Source: VRUE01 sp033856195
Lineage (GTDB): Bacteria > Actinomycetota > Thermoleophilia > Solirubrobacterales > 70-9
DNA: 64,000 nt
Direction: 5' to 3'
Assembly: GCA_033856195.1 (NCBI GenBank)
Contig: JAWVFL010000018.1
Span: forward strand, 62,001 to 126,000
In this document: one piece after another, positions 14,005-23,591 of the stretch
Position numbering within the stretch: position 1 is the first letter of the stretch
Layout: each line of letters starts with the position of its first letter
Position numbers and translations under genes: made by a program
Notes under the pieces: generated by a model
Databases searched by the model: none
The model's input: the letters and a program-made list of their open reading frames with translations, nothing else
Told to the model about the DNA's origin: nothing

Positions 14005-16707
14005 TCACTCCTCACGCAGGATCGACCCCAGCGGCAGTCGGCGCAGCGAGCGGGCCGCCACGGCAGCGGCGAGCACGGCGCCAACCACCGCAGCGGCGAC
14101 CAGCAGACCGAGGAAGCCCCAGGGAATCGCGAGGTGGTCAGGAGGTGGGTCGAAGACGTGCTGGAGCATCGCGATCAGCATCTCCGCCAGCAGCAGGCCG
14201 AGTCCGGCAAGCAGCAGCGCGGCGCCGAGCACCGCGACCGCCTCGGTGCGAACGAAGGCGCCGATGTCGCGCAGCGAGGCCCCGAGCGCCGCCATCGTCG
14301 CGAACTCGTGCCGGCGCTCGCTGACGACGAGGCTGACGAAGAGCCACATCGCCGCTGCCGCGAGGACGATCGCGAATGCCTGCTCGAGCCGGCTGATCCC
14401 AGTCATGTCGATGGTCGTGATCGAGCTGACCGTCTGCACCGCCTGCTGGCGGATGTCCTTGACGCTCACGCCGAAGCCCTTGGTCGCTTCCGTGACGCGA
14501 TTGGCGACGGCAGCCGGATCTTCGGAGGTGTTGGCGAAGACGACGTTGGGACCCCCCGCCCTGTCGGCCTTCTGCAGGTAGGAGAGGTTGGCGACCATGA
14601 ACGAGTCCCGCGGCGCCGAAGGGAACTCCTGAACGGTGCCGACGACGTGGAAGGGGACGGTCCTGAACCTGCCGCTGCTGTGGTCGAGGACCCGGAGCCG
14701 GAGCAGGTCGCCGACCTTCAACGAGTAGTCGGTGATCGTCTCTTTGGAGACGACGATGCCATCGGGGGTGCTCTTCAGCCGGCTAAGCATCGTCTGGGCG
14801 CTACCGCCGATGAAGTAGGAGTCGCGCAGGGTCGTCGCGGCGCCGATGGTCGCCGGGTCGATGCCGAAAGTGTCCTGGAGATCGGGGCCGACGTAGGCAT
14901 AGGAGTGATCGACCGGCGAGGTCGCCGCCACCCCCGGCACCGCTTCGATCCGTTTGACGAGGCCGTCTTTCGCGGTCACCCCTGGCGGCGCGGTCGCGGT
15001 TACATCGGCGCCGAGGGTGAGCTGCGCGTCAACGCCCGCCTGCTGGTTGTAGGTGGCGGCGAAGACCCCGAGGCTGACCCCGAAAGCGAGCAGCAGCCCG
15101 ACGAAGACCAAACCGCGATTGATCGCCGGACCGCGCCGGGAGGCGCTGGCGAGCAGGAAGGCGCGCCGGCCGGGGCGCTGCCCGCTGCCGCGCAGGCGCC
15201 CGGCGACCGCGCCGAAGAGCCCGCCGCGCAGGCGCACCAGCAGCAGCGTCGCGCCGATCCAGAGCAGGGCTGGGGCGAAGAACATGTAGATCGAGAGCGA
15301 GAGCGTCGGGTTGGAGTCGGGATTGACCACCGCCGAGAATCCCGTGCTGGCGGTGAGCCAGTAGATCAGGCCGCTGATCGCGAGCGCGACGAAGTCGAGG
15401 TAGAGACGCCGCCACAGCGGCGCCTTGCTGCTCTGCACGTTTCGCCGGCCGGCGGCCACGGTTTCCGAGAGGGCTCGCAGCCCCGTCCCCAAGCGAGCGG
15501 CAAATCCGCCGGCGATCGCGAGGGCGACGGAGACCACGATCACGGCTATCGCCCTGCTCGCGTTCAGGCCCACCGAGCCTTCGATCAGCAGCGCCACCGC
15601 AGCGAACGAGAGCCCGGCGCCGAGCAGCCCGGCGATCAGGCCGATCAGGCTCGCTTCGCCCGCAGCCATCCCCAGGAGCTGACGGCGGCTGGCGCCGCGG
15701 GCACGGAGCAGGGCGAGTTCGCGGCGATCGCGCTCGACCGTCCCCAAGGCCGCCAGGTAGGCGAGGCCAAGTGCCAGCAGCGCCCCCGGAACGGCGAGCA
15801 TGATGAAGAGCGCCTCGGCGTAGAGCGCGTCGCCGGCCGCCGTTTCGAGTCCTTCGGAGAGGTTGTCGACGAACTGGATCTTGCCGGGAAAGCTGCTTTC
15901 GAGCGAGTTGCGGATCTGCCCGGCGCGCTTGAAGGCTTCGCTCGGCGTGCCGCCGAGGCTGGCGCGGTCGACCTGCGCCTGCACCTGCCACTGGACGCCC
16001 GACAACGTGCCGGGCACCGCCGCCGAGCCGGCGTTGGCCGAGCCGAGCGACGGCAGCGACCCACCGATCGTGGCGGCGAAGGTTTCGACCGGCATGATCG
16101 CGACGTTGGCCGGCGGCTGCGCCGGCGCCGGCCCGACCACCGGGTTGAGCGGTTGGAAGAGCACGTCAGGTGCGGTGACCAGGGCGACACCACCGACCCT
16201 GAACGCTCGCGGCGGCGAATGAGCGCCGGGGCGAAGCCTGACGGTGTCGCCGACCTGCGCTCGCAGCGTCGCCGCAAGCTGCTGGTCGAGGACGATTTCG
16301 CCCGGTCGCAGGCCGCCGCGCAGGAAACGGAAGGTGTCGATGCGGTGCAGGTAGTCGGGGGGTACCGCGAGGATCGCACCGGCGCCAGCGGTGGTCACTC
16401 CGGCTCCGCCGCGATGGCTGACGCCGGCAAAGGGCGCCGTCGCCACGGCCGAAGCCTGGGCGACGTCAGGCTGTTTGGTGATTTCCTTCGCCAGTCGTCG
16501 GGCCTGGCCGTAGTCGTTGACCGGCCCTTGCAGGTCCAACGGCATGCTGTGTGTGGCCGAGGTGGTCATCGTCCGCAGGGAGTGGCCGATGAAGAGGATC
16601 ATCGCCCCCAGCAGCGCGACCGCGAGGGCGAGGACGAGAGCCTGGGTGGCGCTCTGCCCCGGCCGGCGCCGCAGCCGCGCGAGGCCGAGCTGCAGGGCGG
16701 CGGTCAT
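14005..16707 (-). CDS. Large FtsX-type ABC transporter permease (two FtsX domains)
   Basis: 900 residues. One membrane helix at the N-terminus (residues 22-45), a large outer domain, then a bundle of helices with an FtsX core near residues 280-420. A second outer domain follows, and a second FtsX core at the C-terminus (ILAAAAMWLFVSLVVSERRHEFATMAALGASLRDIGAF). This duplicated plan matches MacB/LolE-type permeases that move or extract lipids, lipoproteins or peptides and do not carry small solutes through a pore. It overlaps its ATPase gene by 4 bp. Confidence 0.85.
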   Translation of the reverse strand: MTAALQLGLARLRRRPGQSATQALVLALAVALLGAMILFIGHSLRTMTTSATHSMPLDLQGPVNDYGQARRLAKEITKQPDVAQASAVATAPFAGVSHRGGAGVTTAGAGAILAVPPDYLHRIDTFRFLRGGLRPGEIVLDQQLAATLRAQVGDTVRLRPGAHSPPRAFRVGGVALVTAPDVLFQPLNPVVGPAPAQPPANVAIMPVETFAATIGGSLPSLGSANAGSAAVPGTLSGVQWQVQAQVDRASLGGTPSEAFKRAGQIRNSLESSFPGKIQFVDNLSEGLETAAGDALYAEALFIMLAVPGALLALGLAYLAALGTVERDRRELALLRARGASRRQLLGMAAGEASLIGLIAGLLGAGLSFAAVALLIEGSVGLNASRAIAVIVVSVALAIAGGFAARLGTGLRALSETVAAGRRNVQSSKAPLWRRLYLDFVALAISGLIYWLTASTGFSAVVNPDSNPTLSLSIYMFFAPALLWIGATLLLVRLRGGLFGAVAGRLRGSGQRPGRRAFLLASASRRGPAINRGLVFVGLLLAFGVSLGVFAATYNQQAGVDAQLTLGADVTATAPPGVTAKDGLVKRIEAVPGVAATSPVDHSYAYVGPDLQDTFGIDPATIGAATTLRDSYFIGGSAQTMLSRLKSTPDGIVVSKETITDYSLKVGDLLRLRVLDHSSGRFRTVPFHVVGTVQEFPSAPRDSFMVANLSYLQKADRAGGPNVVFANTSEDPAAVANRVTEATKGFGVSVKDIRQQAVQTVSSITTIDMTGISRLEQAFAIVLAAAAMWLFVSLVVSERRHEFATMAALGASLRDIGAFVRTEAVAVLGAALLLAGLGLLLAEMLIAMLQHVFDPPPDHLAIPWGFLGLLVAAAVVGAVLAAAVAARSLRRLPLGSILREE

Positions 16708-17414
16708 GTTCCCTCCGCGGCGACGATGCGCCCGTCGGCGAGGCGCACCTGGCGATCGCAGCGCCCGGCGACGCCACGGTCGTGGGTGGCGATGACAAGG
16801 GCGAAGCCGAAGCGCTCGCGCAGTGCCCCGAGCAGGTCGAGCACGCGCGTTGCCGTGTCCGAGTCGAGGTGGCCGGTGGGCTCGTCGCAGAGGAGCAGCC
16901 GCGGGGTCTGGGCGAGCGCTCTGGCAAGCGCGACCCGCTGGGCCTCGCCGCCGGACAGCTCGCTTGGCAAGGCGGCGGCCTTGGCCTCCAAGCCGACCAG
17001 CCGCAACAGCTCGCCGGGTCCATGCCGAGGCGGCAGGCCGGCCCGCTCCGCGACCCAGGCGGCGAAGGCGACGTTCTCGAAGGCGCTGAAGTTGGGCAGC
17101 AGGTTGGACCCCTGCAGGACGTAGGCGATCCCCCCCGCCCGAGTCCTACCGCGGGCGGCGGCGTCGAGCGAGGAGAGCGGCTGGCCCTCCCAGAGCACCT
17201 CGCCGGCGCTGGGGACCAGGAGCCCGCCAAGCAGGTGCAAGAGCGTCGTCTTGCCAGAGCCGGAGGGGCCCTGCAGCGCGACGGAGTCCTCCGCCGCGAT
17301 GCTGAGCTCGACGTCGGCCAGGGCGGTCACCTCTCCCTCCCCGCCACGCGAGTAGGTAACGGAGACGCCGCGACAAGCCGAGAGCTCGGCCACCGATGCG
17401 CTCGCCACGCTCAT
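16704..17414 (-). CDS. ABC transporter ATP-binding protein (MacB/LolD type)
   Basis: 236 residues with Walker A GPSGSGKTT near residue 49, signature LSGGEAQRVALARAL, Walker B LLLCDEPTGHLD and the H-loop THD. The LolD-like GHLD after Walker B fits partners of FtsX permeases. It overlaps both the next ATPase gene (4 bp) and the permease gene. Two different ATPase genes in one operon with one double permease suggest a heterodimeric motor. Confidence 0.9.
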   Translation of the reverse strand: MSVASASVAELSACRGVSVTYSRGGEGEVTALADVELSIAAEDSVALQGPSGSGKTTLLHLLGGLLVPSAGEVLWEGQPLSSLDAAARGRTRAGGIAYVLQGSNLLPNFSAFENVAFAAWVAERAGLPPRHGPGELLRLVGLEAKAAALPSELSGGEAQRVALARALAQTPRLLLCDEPTGHLDSDTATRVLDLLGALRERFGFALVIATHDRGVAGRCDRQVRLADGRIVAAEGT

Positions 17415-18133
17415 CGCACCACCGCACCGTCGCGCAGTTCTACGACCTGATCGGCGGCTCCGGCGACGACCCGGGAGTGGGTGACGACGACGACGGCGCA
17501 GTCGTGTTCGGCCGGCAACCGGCGCAAGGCGCTGAGGACGACCTGCTGATTGGCGGTGTCGAGCTCGCCGGTCGGCTCATCGGCGAGGATCAGCGGTGCC
17601 CTGCGCGCCACGGCGGCGGCGATCGCGACCCGCTGCTGCTCCCCTCCCGAGAGCGCCATCGCCCTGTGGTCCCCGCGTTTGCCAAGACCGAACTCCTCGA
17701 GCGCCGCGGCGGCGCGCTCCGCGGGCGCCTCGATTCCCCCAAGGCGAAGCGCGGCGACGACGTTCTCCTCGGCGCTGAGGCTGGGCCAGAGGTTGTTGCT
17801 CTGAAAGACGATGCCGACCCCCCTGGCCCTGTAGTCGGCGAGCTCGTCCTCGCTCTGGGCGATCAACGAGTCGCCAAAGCTGCGCACGTCGCCGGCCGAG
17901 GCCCGATCGAGGCCGGCAGCGAGCGACAGCAGCGTGCTCTTGCCGCAGCCCGAGGGGCCGAGGATCGCCACCATCTGCCCCCTGGAGACCTCGAAGTCGA
18001 TCCCCCGCAGGGCGACGGTCTCGACCGCGCCGGTGCGGTAGATCTTGAAGACGTCGTGCATCTCCAGCACCGGCCACTCGAGCGGCTCCTGCTCGAGCTC
18101 GGGCTCGCGATAGAGGCTGTCTAGCCCTGCCAT
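17411..18133 (-). CDS. ABC transporter ATP-binding protein (MacB/LolD type), second subunit
   Basis: 240 residues with a 20-residue acidic N-terminal extension, Walker A GPSGCGKST near residue 59, signature LSGGEQQRVAIAAAV and Walker B LILADEPTGELD, the classic LolD/MacB sequence. The H-loop is VVTHSR. It starts inside the end of the lipoprotein gene (13-bp overlap) and ends overlapping the second ATPase, so the order lipoprotein-ATPase-ATPase-permease is fixed in one transcript. Confidence 0.9.
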   Translation of the reverse strand: MAGLDSLYREPELEQEPLEWPVLEMHDVFKIYRTGAVETVALRGIDFEVSRGQMVAILGPSGCGKSTLLSLAAGLDRASAGDVRSFGDSLIAQSEDELADYRARGVGIVFQSNNLWPSLSAEENVVAALRLGGIEAPAERAAAALEEFGLGKRGDHRAMALSGGEQQRVAIAAAVARRAPLILADEPTGELDTANQQVVLSALRRLPAEHDCAVVVVTHSRVVAGAADQVVELRDGAVVR

Positions 18134-18678
18134 TTGAAGCTCTGGCTGATCAGTCGGTAGGCGTCGACGTTGTCGACCCCTTCCGGCGTGGCGAGGTCGA
18201 GGACCGCGACCTTGCCGCCGTGTGGGTATTCGTAGCGATCGACGACCAGCCGCAGGCGCTTGCCGGTTACGGGATCGGGAGCGGTCATTCGCGAGTAGGT
18301 GACCTTCGTCCCGGGCTTGCTGCGAGGAGCGCCTTCGCGGACGGTGAGGTGGATCACGTTTGCCTTTTCCTGGAACGTCACATCGGCCCCCGAACCCTTG
18401 CGGGCCCAGCCCTCCGGGTAGCGGATCGAGTAGCCGGCGGTGGGATCGCGAAAGACGAGGAACGTCTGGTTGTCGGGGATGTCGCCGGTCGCGGCCGCCT
18501 GCGCCTCGCTAGGCGCTTCGCCACCGCTGGCTGGCTGGCTTTCGGTCGTCGTGCCTTCGGCGGGGACCGAAGAGGTGCTGGCGCTCGAGTTGCTGGAACT
18601 GTTGCTTCCGCATCCGACAACGAGCAGGCCCGCCGCAACCACGATGCAGATCAGGGCGATCGACTGCTTGGCCTTCAC
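18121..18678 (-). CDS. Secreted lipoprotein with PsbP/DUF1795-like domain
   Basis: 185 residues from GTG 18678 behind AGGAGG. The lipobox VVGC follows a hydrophobic signal; a Ser/Thr-rich linker leads to a domain with YSIRYPEGWARKGSGADVTF. The F-x-I-x-YP-x-GW pattern is seen in PsbP-like and DUF1795-type lipoproteins. As first gene of the ABC block it may be the extracellular sensor or substrate-presenting subunit; this is inference from position. Confidence 0.72.
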   Translation of the reverse strand: MKAKQSIALICIVVAAGLLVVGCGSNSSSNSSASTSSVPAEGTTTESQPASGGEAPSEAQAAATGDIPDNQTFLVFRDPTAGYSIRYPEGWARKGSGADVTFQEKANVIHLTVREGAPRSKPGTKVTYSRMTAPDPVTGKRLRLVVDRYEYPHGGKVAVLDLATPEGVDNVDAYRLISQSFKWQG

Positions 18679-18755
18679 GGTTCCTCCTTTGCCGAAGTTC
18701 ACTTTCAGCTAGAGGTTGTACTCGCGCCAGATGAGACTTAAATGAGAGCGAGCTG

Positions 18756-20125
18756 CTACGCGCGGCGGGTGGGCAGCGTCAACCAGACATCGGCCCCTCC
18801 GCCCGTCCGATTGGCGACGTGCGCCTCCCCTCCGTGGGCGCGAGCGACGGTCTGGACGATCGCCAAGCCCAGGCCGCTGCCGCCGTCGCGATCGCTCGCC
18901 GAGGCCCGGCTGAAGCGCTCGAAGGCGCGACCGAGGAACTCCGCCGGAAAGCCCTCTCCCCGGTCCTGCACATGGACCTCGATCAAGCCGTCCTCCACCC
19001 TCGCCACGAGCTCGATCGTTCCAGCGCCGTAGCGCAGGGCGTTGTCGACCATGCTGCCGACCGCCTGGTCAAGTCGCAGCCGGTCGGCGTCGAGCACGAG
19101 CGAGGAGGGTGCTGACACGTCGATCTCGCGCCCCCCTTCCTCCGCCCGTCGGGAAAACCTGCGGCCGACGCCTTCCAGGGCATCCTGCAATCCCAGGCGG
19201 GCCAGTCGCAGGGGAAGCTCGCCCCGCTCGGTCTGCGCGATCGTCAGCAGGTCCTCGGAGAGCTGGCTGAGTCGATCGGTCTCCTCGGCGGCCGACGCCA
19301 GCGCCGCTCGCAATTCCTCCGCAGAGCGACCGGCCGCCAGCGCCAGCTCCAGCTCGGTCCGCAAGATCGCCAGCGGCGTGCGCAGCTCGTGACTGGCATC
19401 GGCGACGAAGGCGCGCTCGTGCTCGAGCGCCTCGCCGAGGCGCTCGAGCATCTTGTTCAGCGTCTTGCCGAGCCTCGCGACCTCATCGTTGGTCGGCGGG
19501 ACGGGAAGGCGGCGATCGGGCTTGGCGGCGGAGATCTCCGCCGCCCGCGAGCGCATCGCCTCGACTGGCTTCAGCGCCGCGGCGGCCGCCCCGTAGGCGG
19601 CAAGCGAGGCGAGAAGGAGCGCGAAGGGACCGCCGACCAAGAGCAGCTGAGCCAGATCCATCAGCGACTCGCTGCGTGCCTCGGTTGAGGTGCCGACGAC
19701 GACGACCTGCTCCCGACCCCTGGCTTTGACCGGAATGGCCAGCAGGCGCGAGTTGTCCTCCAGGCCCGGCAGCGGACCCCGATTGAGGTAAACCGGTTCG
19801 CGCAGGGCCCGTCGCAGCTCCGCGGGCGTGAGCAGGACGTGGCGCCCGATTGCCAGTGACGAGTCGGTGACGCCACCGCTGGCGCCGAGCACCTCGGCGA
19901 AGCTCTCGTTGCGGCCGACCAGATTCCGATGCCCCTCGCGCAGGCCCGAGTCGGCCTCCTTGACCAGGGCAGCCACGTCGTTGGCCCGCGATCGCAGGCC
20001 GGCGTTGATCGTCGCGTCGAGCTCGTTGGCGAACCGCAGGTAGACGAAGACGCCGGTTGCGCCCAAGACCAGGGCCATCACCGCGGCGAAGACGAGCGTG
20101 ACTCGGAGGCGAATCGAGACGCGAC

Positions 20126-20129
<4 letters not shown>
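18756..20129 (-). CDS. Sensor histidine kinase (HAMP-HisKA-HATPase)
   Basis: About 457 residues: N-terminal helix (VTLVFAAVMALVLGATGVFVY), sensor region, second helix (LLLVGGPFALLLASLAAYGAAAAA), HAMP, then H-box FVADASHELRTPLAILRTELE with the phosphorylated His, N-box MVDNALRYG, and GGSGLGLAIVQTVARAHGG (G boxes). There is no ATG/GTG/TTG in a sensible place. A CTG overlapping the response-regulator stop (CTGA at 20129-20126) is the likely start. GTG 20081 would cut the first helix and TTG 20273 would overlap the regulator gene by 148 bp. Confidence 0.82.
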
Positions 20130-20806
<677 letters not shown>

Positions 20807-20913
20807 CTCCTACAACGATCCCAGAGAAGATGAATCCCAGATGAGAGCGGGGGTTTCCCTATCGGGGTCATCGAGGGAATACCTGCGAACATGATTCTGT
20901 ATTAGGGTGACCA

Positions 20914-20931
20914 AATTAGGTTTCCCTAATT
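20914..20931. promoter_or_regulatory. Palindromic operator upstream of the iron importer
   Basis: AATTAGGTTTCCCTAATT, a perfect 7-4-7 inverted repeat, with a further TTAGGG half-site 12 bp to the left (20902-20907). It lies 24 bp before the GTG start of the substrate-binding protein gene, in an AT-rich patch. The TTAGG/CCTAA half-sites resemble those bound by DtxR/IdeR-type iron repressors, although spacing differs from the 19-bp consensus. Regulation by iron is inference. Confidence 0.55.
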
Positions 20932-20954
20932 CGTTCAAACTTCTAGGAGGTTTC

Positions 20955-21986
20955 GTGAGTTCTCGAATCAACCGACGGGTCTTCGCCGTCTTTTGCCTGG
21001 GCTCTATCGCAGTCTTGCCGGCCGCCGGGTGCGGAGGGTCCTCATCGGATTCGAGCGGTTCGCTGACCCTCTACAGCTCCCAGCACGAACCGATGACCGA
21101 AGCCCTGATCGAGGGCTTCGAAGCAGAGAACGGCGCCGAAGTCCAGGTCCGCTACGGGGAGGACGAGGGACTCGCGAGCCAGATCGAGCAGGAGGGCGAC
21201 GCCTCCCCCGCCGACGTCGTCCTGACCGAGAACACGCCGCCGCTGGAACTTTTGGCCGGGAAAGAACTGCTCGCCAAGGTCGATCCGGCGACCCTCGACG
21301 AAGTGCCCTCCCGGTACAGCTCGCCGAGCGGGCACTGGGTCGGAGTCGCGGCGCGCGAGACGGCGATGGTCTACAACCCCGACCTGATTGCCGCCGACGA
21401 GCTGCCGGCCTCGATCCTCGACCTCGCCAAGGCCGAATGGAGGGGCAAGCTGGCCATCGCCCCCTCCGAGCCGGACTTCGTGCCGATAGTCAGCGCGATC
21501 GAGAAGCTCGACGGCGAAGCGGCCGCCAAGTCCTGGCTCGAAGGCTTCGCCGACAACGCCAAGCACTACAACGACAACGAGGGGATCATCGCCGCCGTCG
21601 ACGGTGGTCAAATCGCCGCCGGCATCATCAACCACTACTACTGGTACGAGGCGGTGGCCGAGGAAGGCAAGGACAACGTGCCTTCCAAGCTCCACTATTT
21701 CGGCAACGAAGACCCTGGCGCACTCGTCAACGTCTCCGGCGCCGGGGCGCTCGAGTCCAGCGGCAACGCCAAGCTCGCCCAGGAATTCCTCGCCTACATC
21801 GTCAGCGAGGAAGGCCAGACCGCAATGGCCGAAAGCGGCGACTGGGAGTACCCGCTGAACCCCGCCGTGTCGCCACCGCCGGGTCTGAAGCCGTTCGACG
21901 GCCTGGAACCGCCCAAGGTCGGCCCTGCTGACCTTGGCGACGGCAGCGAGCCGGTCGAACTGATGCAGGAAGTGGGTCTGCTCTAG
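20955..21986 (+). CDS. Iron(III) ABC transporter substrate-binding lipoprotein (FbpA/FutA-like)
   Basis: 343 residues from GTG 20955, directly behind AGGAGG; the in-frame GTG upstream at 20907 would cover the operator. The lipobox is PAAGC. The mature protein begins with SLTLYSSQHEPMTEALIEGFEAENG, the ferric-binding family opening, and has VGVAARETAMVYNP and GIINHYYWYEA with the Tyr pair that coordinates iron in this family. It delivers ferric iron to the membrane complex encoded next. Confidence 0.88.
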   Translation: MSSRINRRVFAVFCLGSIAVLPAAGCGGSSSDSSGSLTLYSSQHEPMTEALIEGFEAENGAEVQVRYGEDEGLASQIEQEGDASPADVVLTENTPPLELLAGKELLAKVDPATLDEVPSRYSSPSGHWVGVAARETAMVYNPDLIAADELPASILDLAKAEWRGKLAIAPSEPDFVPIVSAIEKLDGEAAAKSWLEGFADNAKHYNDNEGIIAAVDGGQIAAGIINHYYWYEAVAEEGKDNVPSKLHYFGNEDPGALVNVSGAGALESSGNAKLAQEFLAYIVSEEGQTAMAESGDWEYPLNPAVSPPPGLKPFDGLEPPKVGPADLGDGSEPVELMQEVGLL

Positions 21987-21989
21987 ACG

Positions 21990-23591
21990 ATGGAGGCGGC
22001 AAGCCCTCACCGTCGCGCAGCCGCATGGCCGGCTTCGCTGCGCTGGGCGCGGCAGGGCCGCGGCCGCCCGCCCGCGGCCCTGCTCGTCGTCTCCGCCGCC
22101 GTCGCGCTGCTCGCCCTGGCACCGGTCGGCTTCCTCTTCGACCAGACGCTTTCGACTGGATGGGACGAAGTCCAGCGGCTGCTGTTCCGCCCCTTCGTCG
22201 GCGACCTGCTGGTCAACACGACGACCCTGGTCGCGGTCGGAACAGTCGCCTGCACGGTGCTCGGCGTCGCGGTCGCCTGGTTCGTCGAGCGCACCGATCT
22301 CCCCGGCCGCCGCGCCTGGGCGGTGCTGGCGGCGCTGCCGATCACCGTCCCGGCCTTCGTCACCAGCTACAGCTGGGTCTCGATCACCCCTTCGGTGCAG
22401 GGCTTCTGGGGCGCCGCCGGGATCGTCACCCTCGCCTACTACCCGCTCGTCTACCTGCCCGTTGCGGCGGTCCTGCGCGGCACCGACCCCGCCCTGGAGG
22501 AGAGCGCTCGCTCGCTCGGGATGGGGCCGTGGCGGACCTTCTTCCGGGTCACTCTGCCGCAGACGAGGGTCGCCCTGCTCGGTGGAATCCTGCTCGTCTC
22601 GGTCCACATGCTCTCCGAGTTCGGCGCCTTCGCCATGCTGCGTTTCCAGACCTTCACCACCGCGATCTATGACCAATACAAGCTCAGCTTCGACGGCGCC
22701 GCCGCCTCGATGCTTGCCTCGGTGCTGGTGATCCTCTGCCTGGTGCTGCTGGTCACCGAGCTTGCCGCCCGCGGTCGCGGTCGCTACGCGCGTGTCGACC
22801 CCGGGTCAGCGCGGCCGATCCCGCCGACCCGCCTCGGCCGCCGCAAGTGGGCCGTAAGCGCCGGCTTCGCGGCGCTGATCGGGCTGGCCCTCGGCCTGCC
22901 GCTGATGACTCTCGTCTACTGGGTCACGACCGGCAGCTCGACCAGCTTCGATCTGGGCGCCCTGCTGGGGGCCACCGCCAGCTCGTTGAAGCTCGGGCTC
23001 GGTGCCGCGACCCTGACCACGCTGCTGGCGCTGCCGGTCTCGATTCTCTCGGTGCGCCATCCGAGCCGCACCGCAACCGTGATCGAGCGCGCCACCTACC
23101 TCCCCTTCGCCCTGCCCGGAATCGTCGTCGCGCTCTCCCTGATCGTGCTCTCGATCCACTACTTCCCGTCGATCTACGGGACGACCGAGCTCTTGATCGT
23201 CGCCTACGCGATCCTCTCCCTGCCGCTGGCGCTCGTCGCCACCCGGGCGGCGCTCGCACAGGCGCCGCCGGTGCACGAGGAGATCGCCCGCTCACTCGGC
23301 TGCCGGCCGTTGGTGGCGATGTTCCGGGTGACCCTGCCGCGCATCCTGCCCGGCCTCGGCGCCGCGGCGGCGCTCGTCTTCCTCGCCACGGTGACCGAGC
23401 TGACGGCGACCTTGCTGCTGGCGCCGATCGGCACGCAGACCCTGGCAACGCAGTTCTGGGCCAATGCGTCAAGCCTCTCCTACGGAGCGGCAGCTCCGTA
23501 CGCTGCCTTGATGGTCGCGATCTCCGCCCTTCCCACCTACCTGCTGACGCGCCGCCTCGGCGGCGTTCTAGCCCCGGTGGAGCAACGATGA
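21990..23591 (+). CDS. Iron(III) ABC transporter permease (fused two-domain, FbpB-like)
   Basis: 533 residues with about 12 helices in two homologous halves. Each half carries the EAA loop that contacts the ATPase: LEESARSLGMGPWRTFFRVTLP in the first and HEEIARSLGCRPLVAMFRVTLPRILPG in the second. Fusion of both permease domains is standard for FbpB-type importers. It begins 3 bp after the binding-protein stop and overlaps the ATPase gene, one operon. Confidence 0.92.
   Translation: MEAASPHRRAAAWPASLRWARQGRGRPPAALLVVSAAVALLALAPVGFLFDQTLSTGWDEVQRLLFRPFVGDLLVNTTTLVAVGTVACTVLGVAVAWFVERTDLPGRRAWAVLAALPITVPAFVTSYSWVSITPSVQGFWGAAGIVTLAYYPLVYLPVAAVLRGTDPALEESARSLGMGPWRTFFRVTLPQTRVALLGGILLVSVHMLSEFGAFAMLRFQTFTTAIYDQYKLSFDGAAASMLASVLVILCLVLLVTELAARGRGRYARVDPGSARPIPPTRLGRRKWAVSAGFAALIGLALGLPLMTLVYWVTTGSSTSFDLGALLGATASSLKLGLGAATLTTLLALPVSILSVRHPSRTATVIERATYLPFALPGIVVALSLIVLSIHYFPSIYGTTELLIVAYAILSLPLALVATRAALAQAPPVHEEIARSLGCRPLVAMFRVTLPRILPGLGAAAALVFLATVTELTATLLLAPIGTQTLATQFWANASSLSYGAAAPYAALMVAISALPTYLLTRRLGGVLAPVEQR

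Noticed and set aside
13849..17124. Very long plus-strand open frame (over 1000 codons)
   Set aside because: It lies opposite the FtsX permease and ATPase, whose motifs are clear on the minus strand; its product is a run of Arg, Gln, Gly, Asp and Glu without domains, a GC-rich shadow frame.
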